Positions 10,930 through 19,823 of a DNA stretch of 64,000 nucleotides are shown here, piece after piece; position 1 is the stretch's first letter, and each line of letters begins with the position of its first letter. The stretch covers positions 1-64,000 of the forward strand of contig NZ_LBMU02000016.1 in NCBI RefSeq assembly GCF_001005085.2. The letters run 5' to 3'. Source of the stretch: Streptomyces humi (lineage in GTDB: Bacteria > Actinomycetota > Actinomycetes > Streptomycetales > Streptomycetaceae). The notes under the pieces were generated by a model. It worked only from the letters and a program-made list of their open reading frames with translations. It made no database searches and was not told the origin of the DNA. A program made the position numbers and the translations under genes.

Positions 10930-13095
10930 ATGCGAGGTCCTCAGCGCCCCGGCCCCCCGGCGGACGGCAATCTGCCCCTGGAACTGACCGCCTTCGTGGG
11001 CCGCACGGCCGAACTCGGTGAACTCGCCCGGGCTCTGGCGTCCGACCGGCTGGTCACGGTGACCGGGGCCGGCGGGGTCGGCAAGTCCCGGCTCTCGGCC
11101 CGCGCGGCGGCCGGCGCGGCGCCCCGGGACGGGGTGTGGCGGGTGGAGCTGGCGCCGGTGCGCGATCCGGAGTTCGTGGCCTACGCGGTCGTGGAGGCGC
11201 TGGGCCTGACCGACCACACCGTCCGGCCGCCGCGCGAGACGCTCCTGGAGCAGCTCACCGGCCGCCGGATCCTGCTGCTCCTCGACGGGTGCGAGCACCT
11301 GGTGGAGGCGTGCGCGGAACTGGTGGCCGAGCTGCTGCGGCGGCTGCCCGACCTGGCCGTGCTGGCGGTGGGCCGGCGGCCGCTGGGGGTGGCGGGCGAG
11401 CGGCTGTTCCCGCTGGCGCCGCTCGGCGAGGACGAGGCGGTGGAGCTGTTCAGCGAGCGTGCCGAGCGGCAGGGGCTGGACGTGCGGGGCCACGCGGAGG
11501 TGCGGGAGGTGTGCCGGCGGCTGGACGGCATCCCGCTGGCGATCGAGCTCGCGGTGGGACGGCTGCGGGCGCTGTCGCCCGGGCAGCTGCTGGAGCGGCT
11601 CGACGACCGGTTCCGGCTGCTGACCGGCGGCGGGCGGGACGGTCTCCCCCGCCACCGGACGCTGCGTACCGCGATCGGGTGGAGTCATGAACTGTGCACG
11701 CCCGCCGAGCGCCTGCTGTGGGCGCGGCTGTCGGTGTTCGCGGGGACCTTCGACCTGGAGGCCGCCGAGTACGTGTGCAGCGGGGACGGGCTGTCGCCCG
11801 AGAACGTCCTGGACGTGCTGACGGAGCTGCTCACCCAGTCGGTGGTGTCCCGGGAGGAGACCCCGCGGGGCGTGCGCTACCGGATGCTCGACACCGTGCG
11901 GGCGTACGGCGCCGACTGGCTGGCGGGGGCCGGGGACGCGGGACGGCTGCGGCGCCGGCACCGGGACTGGTTCATGGGCCTGGCGACCTGGTGCGAGCTG
12001 GACTGGTTCTCGCCCCGGCAGGGCGAGGTGGCCGAGCGGGTGGAGGCCGAGCTGCCGAACCTGCGGACCGCCCTGGACCACTGCCTGACCGAGCCGGACG
12101 AGGCTCATCTGGGCCAGTGCCTGGCGGGTTCGCTCTGGTTCTACTGGGCGGGCTGCGGCCGTCTCGCGGAGGGGCGGCGCTGGCTGGAACGGAGCCTGGA
12201 GCTGGACTCGGGGTATCCGCAGTCCCGGCTGAAGGCGCTGTGGGTGCTCGGCTACGTGGCGATCCTCCAGGGAGACACGGTGCCGGCGCTGGCGGCGCTC
12301 CAGGCCTGCCGCGCGGAGGCCGAGCTGGTCGCCGATCCCATGGCGGTGGCGTACGCGGAGCACCGCACCGGCTGTCTGGCCCTGGTCACGGACGACATGG
12401 CACGCGCGGAGACGCTGCTGCGCTCTGCGCTGGCGCGCTACCAGGAGATCGGCGAGCTGAACAGCAACGTCCTGATGGGGCAGGTCGAGCTGGCGATGAC
12501 CAGGGCGTTCCAGGGCGATCTGGCGGACGCGGTCCGGCTGTGCGAGCAGGTGCGCCGGGTCTGCGAGGACCACGGGGAGCGCTGGGCCCGGTCGTACGCG
12601 CTGTACGTGCTGGCGTACGCGGCCTGGCGGGACGGCGACCACCCGGGTGCCCGCGCGCTGCTCGCCGACTGCCTGTTCCACGCGCACGGTTTCCGTGACC
12701 TGCTGGGCTCGGTCCTGTCGATCGAACTGCTGGCCCTGGTGACGGCGGGGCAGGGCGATCCGGCCGAGGCGGCGGTGCTACAGGGCGCGGCCGGCCGGAT
12801 GTGGCCGGCGGTGGGGCTGCCGTTGTTCGGCTCGGCCCACTACAACGCCCCGCACGAGCTGTGCGAGGAGGCGGCCCGGCGGGCCCTGGGCGACGAGCGG
12901 TACGCGGAGTGCGTACGGCAGGGGGCCGGTCTCGACCGGGAGGGGGCGGTGGCCCGGGCGCTGGAGTACTTCGGGGCGCGGCCACCGGCGGCCATGCCTG
13001 CGCCGCGCGGGCCGGTACGGCAGCGGCGGGACGGCTCCGACACGCAGAAACCCGCCGCCTCGCCCACCCGGAAGGGCGGGGAGACGGCGGGCTGA
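10930..13095 (+). CDS. STAND/AfsR-like NTPase
   Basis: 721 aa from ATG 10930; an upstream ATG at 10891 is less likely. The N-terminal half is an NB-ARC-like ATPase, with GAGGVGKSRLSARA Walker A near residue 47, a Walker B-like LLLDGCEHL near 120, and GIPLAIELAVGRLR near 205. The C-terminal half is alpha-helical TPR/MalT-like sensor sequence. This architecture is usually joined to a SARP or LuxR DNA-binding domain, but neither is present. The first 20 residues lead straight into the ATPase, and the C-terminus ends in a Pro/Arg tail without helix-turn-helix. A regulatory or signalling NTPase is inferred, with partner unknown. Confidence 0.82.
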   Translation: MRGPQRPGPPADGNLPLELTAFVGRTAELGELARALASDRLVTVTGAGGVGKSRLSARAAAGAAPRDGVWRVELAPVRDPEFVAYAVVEALGLTDHTVRPPRETLLEQLTGRRILLLLDGCEHLVEACAELVAELLRRLPDLAVLAVGRRPLGVAGERLFPLAPLGEDEAVELFSERAERQGLDVRGHAEVREVCRRLDGIPLAIELAVGRLRALSPGQLLERLDDRFRLLTGGGRDGLPRHRTLRTAIGWSHELCTPAERLLWARLSVFAGTFDLEAAEYVCSGDGLSPENVLDVLTELLTQSVVSREETPRGVRYRMLDTVRAYGADWLAGAGDAGRLRRRHRDWFMGLATWCELDWFSPRQGEVAERVEAELPNLRTALDHCLTEPDEAHLGQCLAGSLWFYWAGCGRLAEGRRWLERSLELDSGYPQSRLKALWVLGYVAILQGDTVPALAALQACRAEAELVADPMAVAYAEHRTGCLALVTDDMARAETLLRSALARYQEIGELNSNVLMGQVELAMTRAFQGDLADAVRLCEQVRRVCEDHGERWARSYALYVLAYAAWRDGDHPGARALLADCLFHAHGFRDLLGSVLSIELLALVTAGQGDPAEAAVLQGAAGRMWPAVGLPLFGSAHYNAPHELCEEAARRALGDERYAECVRQGAGLDREGAVARALEYFGARPPAAMPAPRGPVRQRRDGSDTQKPAASPTRKGGETAG
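13051..13091. terminator. GC-rich hairpin at the end of the STAND gene
   Basis: CCCGCCGCCTCGCCC pairs imperfectly with GGGCGGGGAGACGGCGGG. The structure overlaps the last codons of the plus gene and lies between two convergent genes, so it may terminate both. There is no U-run. Confidence 0.5.
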
Positions 13096-13122
13096 CGCTG
13101 AGGTGCTACGCCGGGGCTGGGA

Positions 13123-13737
13123 TCAGCGGGCGTAGTACTCGACGACGAGCTGCTCGTCGCAGATGACCGGAACTTCCTTGCGGTTCGGCTCGCGGTCCAG
13201 GCGGAACGCCAGGGCCTTGAGGTTCACCTGAAGGTAGCGGGGGGTCTCGCCGTCGGGGGCGAAGCCACCCTCGCGGGCGACCTGGAAGAGCGTCTTGTCC
13301 TTGGAACGGTCGCGGACCTGCACGACGTCGTCCGGACGGACCCGGAAGGACGGCTTGTCGGTCTTCTGGCCGTTGACCTGGATGTGGCCGTGGACGACCA
13401 TCTGGCGGGCCTGGTAGATCGTGCGGGCGATGCCCGAACGCAGGACCAGCGCGTCGAGGCGGCGCTCCAGCTCGACGATCAGCGCCTCACCGGTCTTGCC
13501 CTGCACCTTGGAGGCACGCTCGTAGGCGCGGACCAGCTGGCGCTCGGAGATGTCGTACTGCGCGCGCAGACGCTGCTTCTCCAGCAGACGGACCTTGTAG
13601 TCCGAGTTCTGCTTGCGGCCGCGGCCGTGCTCACCCGGCGGGTAGGGGCGGGCCTCGAAGTACTTGACGGCCTTCGGGGTCAGCGCGATGCCGAGGGCAC
13701 GCGACTTCTTGACCTTGGGGCGGGACTGGTTCGCCAC
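13123..13737 (-). CDS. rpsD: 30S ribosomal protein S4
   Basis: Primary 16S rRNA-binding protein of the small subunit body. Start GTG 13737 (ANQSRPKVKKSRALG) gives 204 aa, the usual Streptomyces length; the frame stays open further upstream but that part is not S4. The N-terminal S4 domain includes KYFEARPYPPGEHGRGRKQN. The S4 RNA-binding motif includes RLDALVLRSGIARTIYQARQ and HGHIQVNGQK. It is monocistronic by position, not in the alpha operon, as is normal for actinomycetes. Confidence 0.96.
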   Translation of the reverse strand: MANQSRPKVKKSRALGIALTPKAVKYFEARPYPPGEHGRGRKQNSDYKVRLLEKQRLRAQYDISERQLVRAYERASKVQGKTGEALIVELERRLDALVLRSGIARTIYQARQMVVHGHIQVNGQKTDKPSFRVRPDDVVQVRDRSKDKTLFQVAREGGFAPDGETPRYLQVNLKALAFRLDREPNRKEVPVICDEQLVVEYYAR

Positions 13738-14046
13738 TGTCTCTTTCTTCCTTCTGGTATTCGGCTCGTCAGGGTTGAGGGAGGTCGCAATCCGCAGCCG
13801 GGGAAACCCGCCGGAGCCCGTTGCCGGGTCTGGTGGGCAGCCGCTCCCCTGGTCTGGGCACAAACGTGCAGCACGCGAGTGGCCCACCGGCCGGTACCGT
13901 CGCCTCAAGCCGACGGATGGTGGTGGGCTGCCCGCGACACCGTTCGACGGTGCGCGACGCTCCTGGAGCCCCCTCGCGGGGGTTCCGGCCGGTTGTCCCG
14001 CTCTGACTGCGCGGGACTCGGCACTTCGGGGCAGTCTACAGGCTGC
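13738..14046. promoter_or_regulatory. rpsD leader and rarA 3' region
   Basis: 309 bases without a gene. It must contain the rpsD promoter and leader on the minus strand. A hairpin at about 13969-13990 (GGAACCCCC-GCGA-GGGGGCTCC on the minus strand) follows the rarA stop and is a plausible rarA terminator. I could not recognise an autogenous S4-binding leader structure. Confidence 0.4.
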
Positions 14047-15402
14047 TCAGGACCGCCTGCGACCGAGGTGCTTCCTGGTCCACTCGACCGCGTCGGCGTA
14101 CCGCGCCTCGGAACCGTGCCGGGTCGGGGTGTAGTACTCGCGGTCCCGGACGGTGTCCGGGGCGTACTGCTGCTCGGCGATGCCCTCGGGCAGGTCGTGC
14201 GGATACACGTACCCCTGGGCGTGCCCCAGCTTGGCGGCGCCCTTGTAGTGGCCGTCGCGCAGGTGTGGGGGCACCTGGCCGGCCAGTCCCTTGCGGACGT
14301 CCTCCAGGGCGGCGCCGATGGCGGTGGTCGCGGAGTTGGACTTGGGGGCCAGGGCGAGGGCGATGGTGGCGTGGCTGAGGGTGAGGGCGGCCTCGGGGAA
14401 GCCGATCATGGCGACGGCCTGGGCGGCGGCCACGGCTGTGGGCAGGGCGTTCGGGTCGGCGAGGCCGATGTCCTCGCTGGCCGAGATCATCAGCCGGCGG
14501 GCGATGAACCGGGGGTCCTCACCGGCCTCGATCATCCGGGCCAGGTAGTGCAGGGCCGCGTCCACGTCGGAGCCCCTGATGGACTTGATGAGGGCGCTGG
14601 CGACGTCGTAGTGCTGGTCGCCGTCACGGTCGTACTTGACCGCGGCCCGGTCGACGACCTCCTCCAGGGTCCGCAGCGCGATCTCCGCCTCGCCCTTGTC
14701 GAGGGCGGCCCCGGCGGCGGCCTCCAGGGCGGTCAGGGCCCGGCGGGCGTCGCCGCCTGCGATGCGCAGCAGGTGCTCCTCGGTGTCCGGCGGGAGGGTG
14801 ACGGCTTCCTTGAGGCCGCGCTCGTCGGTGCGGGCCCGGCGCAGGAGCCCCCGGAGGTCGTCGTCGGTGAGCGGTTCGAGGGTGAGGAGCAGGGAGCGGG
14901 ACAGCAGCGGGGAGATCACCGAGAAGTACGGGTTCTCGGTGGTGGCCGCGATCAGGGTGACCCAGCGGTTCTCGACCGCGGGGAGCAGGGAGTCCTGCTG
15001 GGCCTTGCTGAAGCGGTGGATCTCGTCGAGGAAGAGGACGGTCTCCTTGCCGTATCCCCCGGTGGCGCGGCGGGCGCCGTCGATGACCGCGCGGACCTCC
15101 TTGACCCCGGCGGTGATCGCGGAGAGTTCCACGAACCGCTTGTCGGTGGCCTTGGAGACGACGTACGCCAGGGTGGTCTTGCCGGTGCCGGGCGGCCCCC
15201 AGAGGATCACGGACGAGGGTCCGGCGGGGCCGCCGCTGCCCTCGCCGACCAGTCTGCGCAGCGGGGATCCCGGCTTCAGCAGGTGCTGCTGGCCCACCAC
15301 CTCGTCCAGCGAGCGCGGGCGCATCCGCACCGCCAGGGGGCTGCCGGACGGCTCCTTCTCCTGGCGTTCCTCTGCGGCTGCGGTGAACAGGTCGGGTTCC
15401 AC
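14047..15402 (-). CDS. rarA: Replication-associated recombination protein A
   Basis: AAA+ ATPase of the RarA/MgsA/WRNIP1 family, acting at stalled replication forks. 451 aa. N-terminal [16 protein letters not shown], Walker [12 protein letters not shown] near 72, Walker [16 protein letters not shown] near 125, sensor region [16 protein letters not shown]. The C-terminal tetramerisation part contains [14 protein letters not shown] and [16 protein letters not shown]. The gene stands alone, with short flanks. Confidence 0.93.
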   Translation of the reverse strand: MEPDLFTAAAEERQEKEPSGSPLAVRMRPRSLDEVVGQQHLLKPGSPLRRLVGEGSGGPAGPSSVILWGPPGTGKTTLAYVVSKATDKRFVELSAITAGVKEVRAVIDGARRATGGYGKETVLFLDEIHRFSKAQQDSLLPAVENRWVTLIAATTENPYFSVISPLLSRSLLLTLEPLTDDDLRGLLRRARTDERGLKEAVTLPPDTEEHLLRIAGGDARRALTALEAAAGAALDKGEAEIALRTLEEVVDRAAVKYDRDGDQHYDVASALIKSIRGSDVDAALHYLARMIEAGEDPRFIARRLMISASEDIGLADPNALPTAVAAAQAVAMIGFPEAALTLSHATIALALAPKSNSATTAIGAALEDVRKGLAGQVPPHLRDGHYKGAAKLGHAQGYVYPHDLPEGIAEQQYAPDTVRDREYYTPTRHGSEARYADAVEWTRKHLGRRRS

Positions 15403-15457
15403 GCTGAAACCCTAAATCACGCCACTGACAATCCCCGCCGGGCCGGTGGCCGGGCCG

Positions 15458-16114
15458 TCAGCTGGTCCAGAAGTCCCACCAGCGGGTCAGGATCAGCATG
15501 CCGATGATCCCGATGTGCAGGACCGGCAGCACCCAGGTGAACTCGCCGAAGAAGGACCTCATCCAGTTCGGGGCCGGCAGGAAGCTCTTGCGGACGTTGA
15601 AGGAGGTCACGTACCAGAACATGGTGATCGTGGCGACCCAGGCCAGCGAGCACCACAGGCACAGCGCGTTGATCCGGTACAGGGACTGGAACTGAAGCCA
15701 GGTGCAGAAGGCGACACCGAAGAGGGTGCCGAAGTTGAAGGTGAGCCAGTACCAGCGCGGGAAGCGGGCCCTGGTCAGCAGGCTCATGCCGACGCAGATG
15801 ACGATGCCGTAGCAGACCAGGCCGAGCATCGGGTTCGGGAAGCCGAAGGCGGCGGCCTGCTTGGACTGCATGACGCTGCCGCAGGAGACGACCGGGTTGA
15901 GGCTGCACCCGGGGGTGAAGGTCTTGCCCTCGACCTTGGCTTCCAGCAGCTTGAACTTGTCGATCGTGATGACCCACGCGGCCAGCAGCCCGGCGGCGCC
16001 CGTGATGACCAGCAGCAGGGCGAAGGCGAGACTGCCGCCCTCCGTACGGGGTGCCGCGGTGGTGTTCTCGGGCTCGGGTTCCGTGGAGACGTCCTTGACT
16101 GTCGTCTTGCTCAT
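15458..16114 (-). CDS. Vitamin K epoxide reductase family protein
   Basis: 218 aa from ATG 16114; the frame is open upstream but those codons antisense the divergent promoter region. A membrane protein with about five hydrophobic spans. It has a Cys pair in the first loop (Cys of TPGCSLNPV and of VSCGSVMQ) and the redox CLWC motif in the fourth span, as expected for VKOR-type quinone-linked disulfide oxidases that recharge secreted Dsb-like proteins. It is divergent from the ABC operon. No thioredoxin-like partner is fused or adjacent. Confidence 0.9.
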   Translation of the reverse strand: MSKTTVKDVSTEPEPENTTAAPRTEGGSLAFALLLVITGAAGLLAAWVITIDKFKLLEAKVEGKTFTPGCSLNPVVSCGSVMQSKQAAAFGFPNPMLGLVCYGIVICVGMSLLTRARFPRWYWLTFNFGTLFGVAFCTWLQFQSLYRINALCLWCSLAWVATITMFWYVTSFNVRKSFLPAPNWMRSFFGEFTWVLPVLHIGIIGMLILTRWWDFWTS

Positions 16115-16259
16115 CACGCCGATTCCGTCTGTTTGAGAGTTGGAACTTCTTCGGGCAGGGGCCATTGTGCCGCACGGGACGCCCTGTCCACCGTTCGGTG
16201 GACATAAGGAAGTACGCACGGTCGTCCCGGAACGCTCGGTTCCGGCCGACGCTCGGGTC
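16115..16259. promoter_or_regulatory. Divergent promoter region, VKOR / ABC operon
   Basis: 145 bases between divergent starts. It holds CACCGTTCGGTGG at about 16189, a near-palindrome (ACCG-TT-CGGT) that could be an operator for the response regulator of the downstream operon. This is inference from symmetry only. Confidence 0.35.
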
Positions 16260-17126
16260 ATGACAGCACACGCGAACGAACTCGCGGTGGACGTCCGGGG
16301 GCTGCGCAAGCGGTACGGCGACGTGACCGCGGTGGACGGCATCGATCTGGGCATCCGGCGCGGCGAGGTGTTCGGCCTGCTCGGACCCAACGGCGCGGGC
16401 AAGAGCACCACGGTGGAGATCCTCCAGGGCTACCGGTCCCGGGACGCGGGCGAGGTCTCGGTCCTGGGCGCCGACCCGGCGACGGGCACGCGCGCCTGGC
16501 GGTCCCGGGTGGGAATCGTCTGGCAGGACGAATCGGCGCCCGCCGAGTTGACGGTCCGCGAGACCGTACGGCATTTCGCGCACTACTACCCGCGGCCGCG
16601 CGACCCCGAGCAGGTCATCGGCCTGGTCGGCCTGGAGGCCAAGGCGGACAGCCGGATCAGGGCCCTTTCGGGCGGCCAGCGCCGCCGCCTGGACGTGGCG
16701 CTCGGTGTGATCGGCGATCCGGAGCTGCTGTTGCTGGACGAGCCGACGACCGGCTTCGACCCGGCCGCCAGGCGCCGCTTCTGGGACCTGATCCGGCTGC
16801 TCGCGGACGAGGGCACGACGATCCTCCTGACCACCCACTACCTGGAGGAGGCGGAGGCACTCGCCGACCGGCTGGCGATCGTCGCCCGCGGCCGGGTCGT
16901 CGCCGAGGGCGAGCCGGGGACGCTCCGGGACCGCCACGGCACCGGCGCCACCGTCGAGTGGACGGAACCGGACGGCTCCGCGCGCGCGGAGCACACGGAG
17001 ACCCCGACGAAGACGGTCGCCGGACTCATGGGCCGCTTCGACGGCGAGATACCGGGGCTGCGGGTGAGCCGCCCCTCCCTGGAGGACGTGTACCTCCGTC
17101 TGACCGGACAGGAGGCCGCACGATGA
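16260..17126 (+). CDS. ABC transporter ATP-binding protein
   Basis: 288 aa from ATG 16260. Walker A GPNGAGKST near 45, signature ALSGGQRRRLDVALG near 137, Walker B LLLDEPTTGFD near 160, and H-loop TTHYLEEAEALADR. The DrrA-like C-terminal extension is short. The class is ABC-2 type drug or lipid exporter ATPase. The stop overlaps the permease start (ATGA). It is the first of a four-gene coupled operon with permease, sensor kinase and response regulator, which suggests export induced by an envelope or drug signal. Confidence 0.94.
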   Translation: MTAHANELAVDVRGLRKRYGDVTAVDGIDLGIRRGEVFGLLGPNGAGKSTTVEILQGYRSRDAGEVSVLGADPATGTRAWRSRVGIVWQDESAPAELTVRETVRHFAHYYPRPRDPEQVIGLVGLEAKADSRIRALSGGQRRRLDVALGVIGDPELLLLDEPTTGFDPAARRRFWDLIRLLADEGTTILLTTHYLEEAEALADRLAIVARGRVVAEGEPGTLRDRHGTGATVEWTEPDGSARAEHTETPTKTVAGLMGRFDGEIPGLRVSRPSLEDVYLRLTGQEAAR

Positions 17127-17980
17127 CCACGACGGCCACCGGGGCCCCCGCGCCCGCGCGGACCCGTGACGGCGCGGAACGCCTGCCGGGCGCCTGGACG
17201 ACCGGACTGCGCCGGGGCGCCCTGGAGATCCGGCAGTTCTTCCGCCAGCGCGACCAGGTGGTCTTCACCTTCTCCTTCCCGGTCGTCTTCCTCTTCCTCT
17301 TCGCGTCGATCTTCCACGACGACGTCAAGGGCAGCGGGGTCACCGCCTCCCAGCTGTACGTGCCGGCCATGATGGCCTCGGGGATCATGTCGACGAGCTT
17401 CCAGTCGCTCGGCATCTCGATCGCGGTCGAACGCGACGAGAAGGCGCTGCGCCGGCTGCGCGGCACCCCGTTGCCGCCGGCCGCGTACTTCCTGGGCAAG
17501 ATCTGGCTGGTTCTCTTCACGGGGATGCTGGAGACGGCGGTCCTGCTCACCGTCGGCACCACGTGCTACGACGTCTCGCTGCCCTCTTCCACGACCCGCT
17601 GGCTGGACTTCGCGTGGATCTTCGTGCTCGGGCTGGCCGGGTGCGCGTTGCTCGGCATCGCGATCAGCTCGGTACCGAAGTCGGCGAAGAGCGCCGGATC
17701 GGTGGTCGTGCTCCCTTTCCTGATCCTCCAGTTCATCTCCGGCGTCTACATCTCGATCGACACGATCCCCGGCTGGATGCTGGACGTCGGCGCCCTGTTC
17801 CCGCTGAAGTGGCTGTGCCAGGGGCTGCGCGGGGTGTTCCTGCCCGACTCGGCGAAGGTCCTGGAGCAGGCGGGCGCCTGGGAGTTCGGCCGGATCGCCC
17901 TGGTGCTGGCCGCCTGGTGCGTCGGAGGATTGGTGCTGTGTCTGCTGACCTTCCGCTGGACGAACCGACGCGACGGGTGA
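17123..17980 (+). CDS. ABC-2 type transporter permease
   Basis: 285 aa with about six membrane spans. A cytoplasmic N-terminus (LEIRQFFRQRDQVVFTFSFP) leads into the first span. The conserved amphipathic ALRRLRGTPLPPAAYFLGK region precedes later spans, and a C-terminal FISGVYISIDTIPGWM segment is typical of ABC2 permeases. It pairs with the upstream ATPase. The substrate cannot be read from sequence. The stop overlaps the kinase GTG start (GTGA). Confidence 0.93.
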   Translation: MTTTATGAPAPARTRDGAERLPGAWTTGLRRGALEIRQFFRQRDQVVFTFSFPVVFLFLFASIFHDDVKGSGVTASQLYVPAMMASGIMSTSFQSLGISIAVERDEKALRRLRGTPLPPAAYFLGKIWLVLFTGMLETAVLLTVGTTCYDVSLPSSTTRWLDFAWIFVLGLAGCALLGIAISSVPKSAKSAGSVVVLPFLILQFISGVYISIDTIPGWMLDVGALFPLKWLCQGLRGVFLPDSAKVLEQAGAWEFGRIALVLAAWCVGGLVLCLLTFRWTNRRDG

Positions 17981-19173
17981 CCCGATGGCAGGCGGCCCGT
18001 GACGAGCACGCCTGGGACCGCACCATCCGGGTCTGGGACGCGTACTTCGCGGTCGCCTGGGCGGCCACCCTGGCCTTCGTGCTCGGCGCGGAGCACGCGG
18101 GGTCGCCGGTCCGGGTGGTCGCGGCACTGCTGCTCGTACCGCTCGTGCCGTGGTACACGGCGGTCGGGCGGGCACTGATCCAGCAGGAGGAGCCGGACGA
18201 GTCGCAGGCCGTGCGCTATCTGGCCGGGGCGATGGCGTTGTTCCTGCCGTCGGCGGTGCTGGTCGGCGAGACCCGGCTGATGGCGTTCGCGCTGATTCCC
18301 CAGTGCTTCATGACCCTGCGGATGCGCAGGGCGCTGATCGCGGTCACCGTGATCAACCTGGCTCCGGTGGTGGGCTGGGCGCTGCTGTGGCGCCCGCAGC
18401 CGCCGGAGCTGTTCGCCAACTCCCTGTTCGCCGTGGTGACTCTGGTCTTCTCCGTGGTCATCGGCAGCTGGATCATCCGCATCATCGAGCAGAGCGAGGA
18501 ACGGGCCGCGCTGATCGCGGAACTGGACGCGAGCCGGCACGAGGTCGCGCGGCTGTCGGCGGCGCACGGCGCGCTCGCCGAACGCGAACGCATGGCGCGC
18601 GAGATCCACGACACCCTCGCGCAGGGCTTCACCAGTCTGCTGATGCTGGTGCAGGCGGTGGAGGCGGAACTCGGCCACGATCTGCCGCAGGCCCGCCGTC
18701 ACCTGGCACTGATGGACCGGACGGCCAGGCAGAACCTCGCCGAGGCCCGTGCCCTCGTGGCCGGGGGCACACCCGCGGACCTGGCCGGGGCGTCGCTGCC
18801 GGACGCGCTGCGCCGGCTGGTCGACCGGCACGGTGCGGCCACGCTGGAGGTGACCGGCCCGGTACGGCCGCTGCCGGCCGGCGCCGAGGTGGTCGCCCTG
18901 CGCTCCTGCCAGGAGGGCCTGACCAACGCGCGCAAGCACGCGGGGAGTTCCGTGCCCGTCGCCATCCGCCTCAGCTACACGGACGAGGCGCTCACCGTCG
19001 CCGTCCACGACGACGGCCGCGGCTTCGACCCGGCCGCCGCGTGCTCCGGCTACGGTCTGGCGGGGCTGCGGGCCCGGGCCGCCGAGGCGGGCGGTACGGC
19101 GACGGTCCGCAGCGCGCCGGGCGACGGTACGACGGTGACGGTACGACTGCCCCTCGGAGGTGGTCCGCCGTGA
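17977..19173 (+). CDS. NarL-family sensor histidine kinase
   Basis: 398 aa, start GTG 17977 overlapping the permease stop. Five to six hydrophobic segments fill residues 20-168, so this is a membrane sensor with little extracellular sequence. A coiled segment leads to the HisKA_3 box MAREIHDTLAQGF with phospho-acceptor His211. The HATPase has CQEGLTNARKHAG and DDGRGFDPA with GLAGLRARA. It is coupled to its regulator by another GTGA overlap. It probably senses the compound exported by the ABC pair, or membrane stress. Confidence 0.93.
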   Translation: MTRWQAARDEHAWDRTIRVWDAYFAVAWAATLAFVLGAEHAGSPVRVVAALLLVPLVPWYTAVGRALIQQEEPDESQAVRYLAGAMALFLPSAVLVGETRLMAFALIPQCFMTLRMRRALIAVTVINLAPVVGWALLWRPQPPELFANSLFAVVTLVFSVVIGSWIIRIIEQSEERAALIAELDASRHEVARLSAAHGALAERERMAREIHDTLAQGFTSLLMLVQAVEAELGHDLPQARRHLALMDRTARQNLAEARALVAGGTPADLAGASLPDALRRLVDRHGAATLEVTGPVRPLPAGAEVVALRSCQEGLTNARKHAGSSVPVAIRLSYTDEALTVAVHDDGRGFDPAAACSGYGLAGLRARAAEAGGTATVRSAPGDGTTVTVRLPLGGGPP

Positions 19174-19793
19174 TCCGGATCGTGCTCGCCGACGACCACC
19201 CCGTCGTACGGGAGGGACTGCGCGCGATGCTGAGCGCCGAGCCGGACCTGGAGGTGGTCGCCGACGCGTCCGACGGGCCGCGGGCGGAGGCGCTGGCGGC
19301 CGAACTCGACCCTGACATCGTGCTGATGGACCTGCGCATGCCGGGCGGCGGGGGCGTCGACTCGATCGGCCGCATGACCGCGGCGGGCCTGCGCTGCCGG
19401 GTCGTCGTGCTGACCACCTACGAGAACGACCGGGACATCCTGCGGGCGGTGGAGGCGGGCGCGGCGGGCTACCTGCTCAAGGACCTGCCCCGGGACGAAC
19501 TGGCCGACGCCGTACGGGCCGCGGCGCGCGGGGAGACGGTGCTGGCGCCGTCGGTGGCGGCCCGCCTGGTCGACCGGCTGCGGGTCAGGCCGGAGCGCCC
19601 GCGCCTGTCCGAGCGGGAGGTGGCGGTGCTGCGGCTGGTCGCCGAGGGCTGCACGAACGCGGAGGCGGGACGGCGGCTGTTCATCGGCGAGTCGACGGTG
19701 AAGACCCATCTGCTGCGGGCGTTCGCCAAGCTCGGAGTGGACGACCGGACCGCCGCGGTCACCTGCGCGATGCGGCTGGGCCTGCTGGAGTGA
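19170..19793 (+). CDS. NarL/LuxR-family response regulator
   Basis: 207 aa from GTG 19170. Receiver domain: ADDHPVVREG with acidic D8/D9, phosphorylation site D54 in LMDLRMPGG, T in LTTYEND, and K in YLLKDLP. C-terminal LuxR helix-turn-helix: LSEREVAVLRLVAEG then IGESTVKTHLLRAFAKLGV. It is cognate to the kinase just upstream and probably activates this operon. Confidence 0.95.
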   Translation: MIRIVLADDHPVVREGLRAMLSAEPDLEVVADASDGPRAEALAAELDPDIVLMDLRMPGGGGVDSIGRMTAAGLRCRVVVLTTYENDRDILRAVEAGAAGYLLKDLPRDELADAVRAAARGETVLAPSVAARLVDRLRVRPERPRLSEREVAVLRLVAEGCTNAEAGRRLFIGESTVKTHLLRAFAKLGVDDRTAAVTCAMRLGLLE

Positions 19794-19817
19794 GGGGGCC
19801 GCGCGCCCCCTCACTCC
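19787..19817. terminator. Bidirectional terminator
   Basis: A perfect 13-bp stem, GGAGTGAGGGGGC / GCCCCCTCACTCC, with loop CGCGC. It overlaps the stop of the response regulator and faces the convergent hisS gene. Confidence 0.85.
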
Positions 19818-19823
19818 GGGGGC

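Noticed and set aside
13738-14046. Autogenous S4-binding leader RNA upstream of rpsD
   Set aside because: No structure recognisable as a known S4 leader could be drawn with confidence.
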